DNA from: CAZLLV01 sp964560325
Lineage (GTDB): Bacteria > Acidobacteriota > Thermoanaerobaculia > Multivoradales > DATKCC01
Reading direction: 5' to 3'
Length of the DNA: 13,144 bases
Assembly: GCA_964560325.1 (NCBI GenBank)
Contig: CAZLLV010000248.1
Location: 1-13,144 of the forward strand
Part shown: positions 1 through 5,480 of the stretch, in pieces
Position numbering within the stretch: position 1 is the stretch's first letter
Layout: the number at the start of each line of letters is the position of its first letter
The notes under the pieces: model-generated
Seen by the model: only the letters and a program-made list of their open reading frames with translations
Databases searched by the model: none
Told to the model about the DNA's origin: nothing
Position numbers and translations under genes: made by a program

Positions 1-588
1 GCGTTCGTCCTGGGCGTCGAGCCCCGCCGCGACGGCGCCACCCACACCCTCTGGTTCGAGGGCGACTGCTCGGACGCGGGCTCGGTCTGCCCCGGCAGCG
101 ACCGCCTCCAGCGGTTCTGCCAGGGGCAGGAGGGGCACCTCGAGGTGATGGCCGCCCTCGGCACCCGCTCGTCGGTGCTCTTCGACCTGGAGAACGACGG
201 CGACCTCGACATCGTGACCAACGAGTTCAACTCGGCGCCGCAGGTGCTGGTGAGCGACCTGGCGCAGCGCAACGGCGTCAACTGGCTGAAGATCGACCTC
301 GCCGGCACCCGCTCGAACCCGGACGGCCTGGGCGCCATGGTGCGGGTGGAGGCCGGCGACGACGCCTACACGCAGTTCCACGACGGCAAGTCGGGCTACC
401 TCTCGCAGAGCTCGATGCCGCTCTACTTCGGGCTCGGCGACCACGAGACGGTGCGCCGGATCGTCGTCACCTGGCCGTCCGGAGCGGAGCAGGTGATCGA
501 CGGCCCGCTGGAGATCGACCGGCTCCTGGAGATCCGGGAGCCTGAACCGGCCGGCGACGAGACCGCCGCGGAAGGGACGGAGCGATGA
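1..588 (+). CDS. CRTAC1-type FG-GAP/VCBS protein with C-terminal ASPIC/UnbV domain, 5' end missing
   Basis: The reading frame is open from the first base, so this is the last 195 codons of a longer gene. A calcium-loop type repeat is visible as FDLENDGDLDIVTNEF (window residues about 61-76). It is followed by the ASPIC/UnbV domain: NWLKIDL, GLGAMVRVEAG, a SGYLSQSSMPLYFGLG block, then IVVTWPSGAEQVID near the end. Related complete proteins run about 550-650 residues with a signal peptide and 5-7 FG-GAP repeats, so perhaps two thirds is missing. The first 47 residues carry three cysteines (C23, C30, C40) not matched in the other two copies in this window. The stop overlaps the next start by 4 bp (ATGA), so the two genes are probably co-transcribed. 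These proteins are normally exported and surface or periplasmic; their precise role is unknown. Family assignment is firm, function is not. Confidence 0.93.
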   Translation, partial: AFVLGVEPRRDGATHTLWFEGDCSDAGSVCPGSDRLQRFCQGQEGHLEVMAALGTRSSVLFDLENDGDLDIVTNEFNSAPQVLVSDLAQRNGVNWLKIDLAGTRSNPDGLGAMVRVEAGDDAYTQFHDGKSGYLSQSSMPLYFGLGDHETVRRIVVTWPSGAEQVIDGPLEIDRLLEIREPEPAGDETAAEGTER

Positions 589-2228
589 AACGGATCGGTA
601 CGATCGGCAGGCTCGCGGTGGCGCTCACGCTATGGCTCGGGGCGCCCGCGGCGCTCCCGGCCCAGGACGCCGCGCCGGAGGCGGTCGATCTCCTGGACCG
701 GGCGATGGCCGAGGTCGAGGCCGGGGACCTGGAGGGGGCGATCGCGCTCCTCGAGCCGCTGCGCGCCGGCGATCCGCCGCCGGAGGTGCGCGGCGTCCTC
801 GGGGCGCTCTACGTGGAGGCGGAGCGTCCGGAGGACGCGCTCGCGGTCCTCGAGCCGCTCGCGGAGCGGGAGGACGCGAACGCGGCGATCCTCTACAACG
901 CGGGGCGCGCCGCGGTCGCGACCGGCGACGTCGCGCGGGGGCAGGCGTACCTGGAGCGTTCGCTGACTCTGGAGCCCGGCACGCCGGCGATCCGCGAGCT
1001 GGGGCTGCTCTACGGCCTCCAGGGGCGCATCCGCGAGGCCTACCGGCTGCTCGTCCCCTGGCTCGACCGCGTGCCCGACGATCCTCAGGCCCGGCGCGCC
1101 GCCGTCCTCGCCGCGCTCCGCCTCGGCCGCATCCCGACCGCCGAGGAGCTGCTGGCGGACGTGCCCCAGACGCACCCGGCGGACAAGATGCTCTGGGGCC
1201 ATCTGCTGCTGCTCCAGGGCGATCCGCACGCCGCCATCGCGCTCCTCACGCCGTTGATCGGGGCCGAGGAGCCGCTGCCCGAGCGCCTCGACGCGGACGT
1301 GCGGTGGGTGCTGGCGGAGGCCCACGTGCAGGTGGGCGAGGCGGAGCGGGCGGTGGAGGTGCTGGAAGGCAGGGCGAACGATCCGGCGTCGATCCTGCTG
1401 CTGAGCCGCGCCCAGTATCAGAGCGGGGACCTGGAGGGGGCGCTGGGGACGCTCGCGCCGCTCGCCGAGCCGATCGTCGCGCAGGAGCACGATCCGAACG
1501 ATCCGCGCTGGGTCATCGCGACCGAGATCGCGCGCGAGTATGGGCGGTGGCTGTTGGCGGCCGGGCGGGCGGAGGAGGCGGTTCCGTATCTGGAGGTGGC
1601 GACGGAGATGGAGCCGGACCGCAAGGAGACGTGGCAGAGCTACGGGCAGGCGCTGGCGTCGGTCGGTCGTGACGAGGAGGCCCGGCGGGCGCTCGAGGAG
1701 TTTCAGCGGCTGGCGCGGGAGGCGGGTCCGGAGACGGAGCAGATGCAGCGGATGCGGCTGGCGCGGGAGGATCCGACCGCGGCGAGGCTCGAGCGGGCGC
1801 GGGTGCTGCTCGAGGAGGGAGAGTCGGAGCAGGCGTTGGCGATCGCCCGGGCGGAGGTCGAGCTGGCGCCGGAGGATCCGAGGCCGCGTCTGTTCGAGTC
1901 GTTCTTGTTGCTGAGTCTGGGCCGGCCGCAGGAGGCGTTCGAGGTGGCCGAGGCGCTGGTGGCGGTGGCGCCGGAGAGTCCGGACGCGTTGCATCAGCGG
2001 GGCGCGGCGTCGATGGCGCTGGAGCGGCGGGAGGCGGCGGAGGCGGATTTTCGTCGCGCGATCGAGCTGTCGCCGGGGCACGTGCCGGCGCTGAACGATC
2101 TGGCGGTGCTGTTGATCGTGCAGGGGGAGCGCGAGGAGGCGCGGACGCTGCTGGAGCGGGTGCTGGAGATCCGCCCCGAGGACGCGCAGGCGCAGGCGAG
2201 CCTGGAGCGGCTGCGGGCGCAGGGGTAG
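585..2228 (+). CDS. secreted/periplasmic tetratricopeptide-repeat protein
   Basis: 547 residues. The N-terminus is a signal peptide: MKRIG, a hydrophobic stretch about residues 8-24, cleavage near ALPA-Q27. The remainder is almost wholly helical TPR-like repeats. The clearest are at about 33-65, 68-100, 103-135, 325-358 and four consecutive ones at about 399-534, for example the AEADFRRAIELSPGHVPALN stretch. Such proteins act as protein-protein scaffolds in the periplasm; no catalytic domain is visible. The start lies inside the end of the upstream CRTAC1-type gene (ATGA overlap) with GAAGGGA at 571-577 as ribosome-binding site, so the two genes form an operon and probably work together. Synonymous codon choice changes sharply along the gene, from C-ending in the first half to G-ending in the second. 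The last two repeats closely resemble the TPR tail of the sulfatase-fold protein at 9787-11802. Partner unknown. Confidence 0.93.
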   Translation: MKRIGTIGRLAVALTLWLGAPAALPAQDAAPEAVDLLDRAMAEVEAGDLEGAIALLEPLRAGDPPPEVRGVLGALYVEAERPEDALAVLEPLAEREDANAAILYNAGRAAVATGDVARGQAYLERSLTLEPGTPAIRELGLLYGLQGRIREAYRLLVPWLDRVPDDPQARRAAVLAALRLGRIPTAEELLADVPQTHPADKMLWGHLLLLQGDPHAAIALLTPLIGAEEPLPERLDADVRWVLAEAHVQVGEAERAVEVLEGRANDPASILLLSRAQYQSGDLEGALGTLAPLAEPIVAQEHDPNDPRWVIATEIAREYGRWLLAAGRAEEAVPYLEVATEMEPDRKETWQSYGQALASVGRDEEARRALEEFQRLAREAGPETEQMQRMRLAREDPTAARLERARVLLEEGESEQALAIARAEVELAPEDPRPRLFESFLLLSLGRPQEAFEVAEALVAVAPESPDALHQRGAASMALERREAAEADFRRAIELSPGHVPALNDLAVLLIVQGEREEARTLLERVLEIRPEDAQAQASLERLRAQG

Positions 2229-2272
2229 GTGGCTCCGCTCGGCGAGGGGCGGGGGTGGTGGATGAAGCTGGG

Positions 2273-2472
2273 GTGCCTACGCTGCCGGGTCCGGGCCGGG
2301 GGCGTTTCGGCCTCCGGCACGGCTCGGCTGGTAGTACTCCCGCCGTAGGCCTCGCCTGGCTTCGCTCGCCCGGTGTTAACGGGCGTTCCCTCCACCCGGG
2401 CGTGCCAGCTCGGGCGGCTCAGAGACCTACGGCCGAAAACCCCCGGCCCGGACCCTGGAGGTTCGGTGGCGG
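2273..2472 (-). repeat. interspersed inverted-arm repeat, copy 1 (inverted)
   Basis: Read on the minus strand, this is a diverged copy (roughly two thirds identical by eye) of the repeats at 3120-3340 and 4580-4800. The outer arms are GGGTCCGGGCCGGGGG at 2287-2302 and its exact complement at 2440-2455 (16 bp). After a small internal mismatch, 8 further pairs follow (TTTCGGCC at 2305-2312 with GGCCGAAA at 2431-2438). The 18-nt core shared by all copies is at 2350-2367. Conserved flanks are GTGCCTACGC (2273-2282) on one side and GGTTCGGTGG (2460-2469) on the other. It begins 44 bp after the TPR gene's stop and fills most of the 320-bp gap to the next gene. I see nothing else in that gap. No T-tract follows the arms, so it does not look like a standard intrinsic terminator. 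Confidence 0.85.
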
Positions 2473-2548
2473 CTCGCGGGAAATCTGGGAAACCCACCCG
2501 CCGATTCGTCGCTCGCAACATCTCGAGTGGACACCGACGCTGTGCGGT

Positions 2549-3001
2549 TCATAGCTCAGAAAGGATCGCCGAACGCTTCTCGATGTACTCCTCGTCGGTG
2601 ATCAGATTCTTTTCGCTCAAGGCCAACAGCCTTTCGAGCCTCTCCTCGATAGACATCGATAGCTCGCCAGGCGGTTTCCGATTTCCGAATGCTGCCGCGC
2701 TGGCAGCCTCGATGTCATTCGCGATCGAGGTCTCATCGTAGAGCGTAAGCCTTCCTCCTTCGCGGTGCCGCTTGGAGGCAGCGTAAGCCCGGCCGGCCTC
2801 GAGAGCCTGCTCCCGCCTGCGAGGGTTTGTCGGATCCTCACGAAGCTGAGCAAGGCATTTCTGGTAGGAGAGTCGCGCTTGACCGACACTGTATGCAGCC
2901 GCCTCGGCCTTCTCCAGGCAGCCCCTCCTGCAATAGCGAAGCTTCCCGACTCGAGTTCCCCCGAAGATGATCTGTTCCCCACAGTGTGCACAGCTGGCCA
3001 T
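2549..3001 (-). CDS. small zinc-ribbon/SHOCT-domain protein
   Basis: 150 residues. The N-terminus has a four-cysteine zinc-ribbon-like pattern: C4-x2-C7-G and YC24-x3-C28. The C-terminal 32 residues (about 119-150, ERLERLLALSEKNLITDEEY...) match the short C-terminal (SHOCT) oligomerisation motif: a leucine-rich helix, a turn with 'ITDEEY', and a second helix. The middle is helical and basic (RRREQ, KRHREGG). The start is supported by GGAGAG 7 nt upstream on the minus strand. A weak promoter-like pair, TTGGCT / CATATC with 17-bp spacing, lies at 3032-3060. The gene is flanked by repeat copies in opposite orientation. It has noticeably lower GC than the rest of the window (two 60-base rows counted at 53% and 58%), suggesting acquisition. 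SHOCT proteins are often linked to mobile or phage regions and may bind nucleic acid; this role is inference. Confidence 0.85.
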   Translation of the reverse strand: MASCAHCGEQIIFGGTRVGKLRYCRRGCLEKAEAAAYSVGQARLSYQKCLAQLREDPTNPRRREQALEAGRAYAASKRHREGGRLTLYDETSIANDIEAASAAAFGNRKPPGELSMSIEERLERLLALSEKNLITDEEYIEKRSAILSEL

Positions 3002-3119
3002 GACCCAACTCTCCGGCTCATTCAGGGTTTCGATATGACCGGACGACAGTTCTCAGCCAACGCCACTCGACCACCGATTCGCCACCTCCGCGTGGCCGAA
3101 TTCAGCAAGCGACCCCTGG

Positions 3120-3340
3120 CCACCACCGAACCTGAGCGGTTCCGGGCCGGGGACTTCCCGGGTGTAGGCGTCTGAGCCGACGGAGCCGGCAAGCCCGGTC
3201 GGCGTGCACCCCCGCAACGGCCGTTGAGCGAAGCCAGGCGAGGACCCCGTCGGCAGGCGCATCAGCCGAGCCGCGCCGAAGCCCGGAAACGTCCCCGGCC
3301 CGGAACCGCCGGCGCAGGCACGCCCACTCGCCCACCTCGT
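3120..3340 (+). repeat. interspersed inverted-arm repeat, copy 2
   Basis: The left arm GCGGTTCCGGGCCGGGGAC (3136-3154) is exactly complementary to 3291-3309, a 19-bp terminal inverted pair. It continues inward with TTCCCGGG (3155-3162) facing CCCGGAAAC (3282-3290) with one bulge. The 18-nt invariant core GAGCGAAGCCAGGCGAGG is at 3226-3243. The left flank CCACCACCGAACC (3120-3132) and the right flank through CCCACCTCG (3331-3339) are shared with copy 3, to which it is about 85-90% identical by eye over some 220 bp in the same orientation. It lies in the 529-bp gap between divergent genes: the zinc-ribbon gene starts at 3001 on minus and the Rpn gene at 3531 on plus. The rest of the gap holds a hairpin before the Rpn ribosome-binding site and no clear promoter. 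Confidence 0.88.
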
Positions 3341-3477
3341 CCCCGATCTTCCCAGACGGCGGCGCCACCGTCCACTCTGCGCGCAAGGCCCGGTAGGTCC
3401 CTTCCGAGCCCGTCACGGCGGGGCCCGGCGATTTTTCTGTGCGATCCCGGGCGCGGATTCCTTCCTAGGTAGGTGAG

Positions 3478-3498
3478 GGCCGCGGATCGGCCGCGGCC
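3478..3498 (+). promoter_or_regulatory. GC hairpin in the leader of the Rpn gene
   Basis: GGCCGCGG at 3478-3485 pairs exactly with CCGCGGCC at 3491-3498 across the loop ATCGG, giving an 8-bp all-GC stem. It ends 22 bp before the GGAGG ribosome-binding site at 3521-3525, so it could affect translation or mark the 5' end of the transcript. In DNA this GC-rich, short perfect stems arise fairly often by chance, so function is uncertain. Confidence 0.3.
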
Positions 3499-3530
3499 GA
3501 CGACGCTCACCGACACGTGGGGAGGATCGG

Positions 3531-4436
3531 GTGTCCGACCACGACCAGTTGTTCAAGACCTTGATCCGGAGATTCTTCCGCGACCTGCTGCGGATCGTCG
3601 TCCCGGACATAGCCCGGGAGCTCCGGCTCGAGCAGCCGGAGTTCCTCGACGGCGAGCAGTTCACCGACGTGCCCGAGGGCGAGCGCCGTCAGCTCGACCT
3701 CGTCGCTGCAGTGCAGACGACCGACGCCCAGACCGAGATCGTCCTGGTCCACGTCGAGGTCGAAGCCCGCGCACGAGGCCGGGAGATGGATGAGCGCATG
3801 TGGCGCTACGCCATGCAGCTCTGGCTCCGTCACGAGCGGCCCGTGGTGCCGATCATCGTCTATCTCGCCGGAGGCCGGCCGGACGTCGAGGAGGTCACGG
3901 TCGAGCACCGCTTCGCCGGTCGCCGCCTGGCCAGCTTCAGCTACTCCGCGTTCGGACTCGCCCGAAGCGAAGCGACCCGATACCTCGACCGGCCGGAGCT
4001 TTTGGCCCCGGCACTATCAGCTCTCATGGACCCTGGCGGGCTCTCACCGGCCCGGCACAAGATCGAATGCCTGCGCCGGATTGCGCGAGCCGAGGTCGAC
4101 GACGCCGGTCGCTATCTGTTGGTGAACTGCGTGGAGACTTACGTACAATGGAACGACGCGGCGCAGGAGGAGTACGACACCCTCCTGGCCGAAGAGGAGA
4201 ACCAGGAGGTGACCACCATGGAGATGACCTGGGGCGACAGGATGATGGAAAAGGGCCGGATCGAGGGCCGTGTCGAGGGGATGCGTACCCTCGTGCTCGG
4301 GCAGATCGAGAGCCGCTTCGGAGCCGTCTCACCCGATCGGAGAGAGCGGATCGAGGCGATCGATTCAACCGACGAGCTCGCCCGGATCGCCGATCGGCTC
4401 CTGGTCGCCCGCTCCCTGGACGACCTGGGGATCTGA
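3531..4436 (+). CDS. Rpn-family recombination-promoting nuclease / putative transposase (PD-(D/E)XK fold)
   Basis: 301 residues starting at GTG, chosen because GGAGG (3521-3525) sits 5 nt before it and the family N-terminus (MSDHDQLFKTLIRRFFRDLL) begins there. The N-terminal half has the Rpn/PD-(D/E)XK pattern: 'HDxLFK', then QLDLVAAV (D56), then IVLVHVEVEA (E76, E78), then a helix with RMWRYAMQLWLRH and the strand PVVPIIVYLAGG. A D...ExQ core is usual in the family; here the third position reads E-V-E. The C-terminal part (about 245-301) has the DUF4351-like helical tail: LVLGQIESRFG, RRERI, and LARIADRLLVARSLDDL. Rpn proteins are DNA endonucleases that raise RecA-independent recombination and move horizontally. 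The gene sits between two direct copies of the repeat. GC matches the neighbourhood. Family assignment is good; activity here is untested. Confidence 0.88.
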   Translation: MSDHDQLFKTLIRRFFRDLLRIVVPDIARELRLEQPEFLDGEQFTDVPEGERRQLDLVAAVQTTDAQTEIVLVHVEVEARARGREMDERMWRYAMQLWLRHERPVVPIIVYLAGGRPDVEEVTVEHRFAGRRLASFSYSAFGLARSEATRYLDRPELLAPALSALMDPGGLSPARHKIECLRRIARAEVDDAGRYLLVNCVETYVQWNDAAQEEYDTLLAEEENQEVTTMEMTWGDRMMEKGRIEGRVEGMRTLVLGQIESRFGAVSPDRRERIEAIDSTDELARIADRLLVARSLDDLGI

Positions 4437-4460
4437 CGATCCGTCGGGCGAGCCGAGCGG

Positions 4461-4580
4461 CTACAAGGTCCGGTCGACGACCAACCGCCTCCCCGGCTCC
4501 ACCCCCTCGAACACCTGCACCGTTCCGTCCGGCCACCGCACGGTGAGCCGGACCGGGGCGTCCTCCCCCGCACCTTCCGA
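4461..4580 (-). pseudogene. truncated C-terminal remnant of a CRTAC1-type ASPIC/UnbV gene
   Basis: On the minus strand this encodes about 39 residues ending in a TAG stop (4461-4463). It contains RLTVRWPDGTVQVFEGVEPG, which matches the last part of the intact protein at 5481-7265 (QLTVRWPDGTVQVFEGVEPG) almost exactly; the extreme tails then differ (RRLVVDRTL against ARITVAR). At the DNA level about 60 bases from 4493 are strongly similar to 5509 onward. The homology stops at the left edge of repeat copy 3. No signal peptide, FG-GAP repeats or other upstream part of the gene exists in the adjacent sequence. The frame stays open into the repeat but the translated repeat is not protein-like. This is a decayed gene end, probably cut off when the repeat or its cargo arrived. 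Confidence 0.7.
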
Positions 4581-4800
4581 CCACCACCGAACCCCAGCGG
4601 TTCCGGGCCGGGACTTCCCGGGCGTAGGCGTCTGAGCCGACAGAGCCGGCACGCTCGTCCGGAGTGCACGCCCGAACCGCCCGTCGAGCGAAGCCAGGCG
4701 AGGCACCCGTCGGCAGGGGCACCAGCCGAGCCGTGCCGAAGCCCGGGAACGTCCCCGGCCCGGAACCGCCGGCGCAGGCACGCCCACTCACCCACCTCGC
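4580..4800 (+). repeat. interspersed inverted-arm repeat, copy 3
   Basis: Same orientation as copy 2 and closely similar to it. The left arm GCGGTTCCGGGCCGGGAC (4597-4614, one G shorter than in copy 2) faces GTCCCCGGCCCGGAACCGC (4751-4769). The 18-nt invariant core is at 4686-4703. The left flank CCACCACCGAACC (4581-4593) begins directly after the ASPIC/UnbV remnant, and the right flank ends around CCCACCTCG (4791-4799). Together with the remnant and the promoter at 4822 it accounts for the 517-bp gap between the Rpn gene and the unknown gene. Confidence 0.88.
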
Positions 4801-4821
4801 CCCCAAATCTCCAGCGAACGC

Positions 4822-4850
4822 TTGACATCTCCACAGCGGTACTGTAGCGT
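4822..4850 (+). promoter_or_regulatory. sigma-70-like promoter of the small unknown gene
   Basis: A perfect TTGACA -35 box (4822-4827) is followed after 17 bp by TAGCGT (4845-4850), which matches TATAAT at the first, second and last positions. The surrounding AT content is higher than the local background. It lies about 20 bp past the end of repeat copy 3 and about 100 bp before the start codon at 4954, so the mRNA would have a moderately long leader. The -35 match is strong and the -10 is only fair. Confidence 0.45.
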
Positions 4851-4953
4851 AAGAAGCCAAGCCCGGGTTGTGGCAACGGCCCATCCATTTCAAGCGGGCA
4901 CGACAGACGGCGGCAACCGCTGCCGTGCCCTCGACGACGCAAAGGAGTACGCA

Positions 4954-5478
4954 ATGCGACGCCGTAGCGACGAGTCTACCCCTTCCCCCCATCCCAACGC
5001 CTTCTCCGAGGAGTTCTTCGACGGGATCCATGGGCGGACGTACGAGCCCGCGGTGCCCGAGGCCGACTTCTCCGGCCCGTGGCGCCTGAACCGCCTCTGG
5101 GGCGACGGCCCACCCCTCTGGGCGGTCTACCGACTGGGCGAACGAGGCCCGTGCCTCACCTTCGACAGCCCCGCGTACGCCGATCTGGCGTACCTCACCG
5201 CGGCGGCTCTCTCCCTCACCGAACGGCCGAAGCGCTTCGAGTTTCGGGAGAACGACGAGGGACGCCTGTACATGATGCAGGACGGCACGGCCATCGCCTC
5301 CGTGCACTCCCCGGTCCTGGAAAACACCTCGTTCGCCACCGACCTCACTCGCCTTTCCGACCTCCGGGCCGATCCTCTGGCCCTGGCTCAACTCTTGGCC
5401 GCAACCCCCACCACGGTTCTCCGTCGCGCCGGCGTGATGGTTCTCGATGAGATCAAGAGAGCGACGGCAATTATCTGA
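4954..5478 (+). CDS. hypothetical protein, 174 residues
   Basis: I do not recognise the family. The start is fixed by AAAGGAG at 4941-4947, 6 nt before ATG; a longer in-frame start at 4822 overlaps the promoter and is unlikely. No signal peptide or membrane segment is visible, so it is probably cytoplasmic. The N-terminus is polar and proline-rich. The segment about 19-47 (EEFFDGIHGRTYEPAVPEAD followed by FSGPW) looks like a compact motif. The middle appears mixed alpha/beta (PPLWAVYRLGE, AYLTAAALSL, KRFEFRENDEGRLYMM). The last 40 residues are helical (LALAQLLAATPTTVLRRAGV). It is transcribed convergently with the CRTAC1-type gene, with only 2 bp between stop codons, so each transcript must run into the other gene. 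It belongs to the accessory island beside repeat copy 3. Confidence 0.82.
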   Translation: MRRRSDESTPSPHPNAFSEEFFDGIHGRTYEPAVPEADFSGPWRLNRLWGDGPPLWAVYRLGERGPCLTFDSPAYADLAYLTAAALSLTERPKRFEFRENDEGRLYMMQDGTAIASVHSPVLENTSFATDLTRLSDLRADPLALAQLLAATPTTVLRRAGVMVLDEIKRATAII

Positions 5479-5480
5479 GG

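Noticed and set aside
630..2081. 483-codon open frame on the minus strand across the TPR gene
   Set aside because: It is a GC-bias shadow: composition is Arg/Leu/Pro/Gln-rich without any domain, while the plus frame encodes a signal peptide and clear TPRs.
2255..2554. Small plus-strand open frame through repeat copy 1 and minus-strand frames through copies 2 and 3 giving similar translated strings (AWLRS and RRRFRAGDV type)
   Set aside because: The similarity follows from the DNA repeat itself. Frames differ between copies, there are no ribosome-binding sites, and the arms are explained by inverted pairing rather than by protein coding.
3404..3436. Stem CCGAGCCC/GGGCCCGG followed by TTTTT, like an intrinsic terminator on plus
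   Set aside because: There is no plus-strand gene upstream for it to end, and the stem has a mismatch; probably chance in GC-rich DNA.
2273..4800. Three repeats considered as a CRISPR-like or phage-attachment array
   Set aside because: Units are about 200 bp, far apart, in mixed orientation and with long terminal inverted arms; no short direct repeats with uniform spacers and no integrase or cas genes.
4822..4953. In-frame longer start (44 extra residues) for the unknown protein
   Set aside because: It overlaps the -35 box and lacks a ribosome-binding site, while ATG 4954 has AAAGGAG at ideal spacing.
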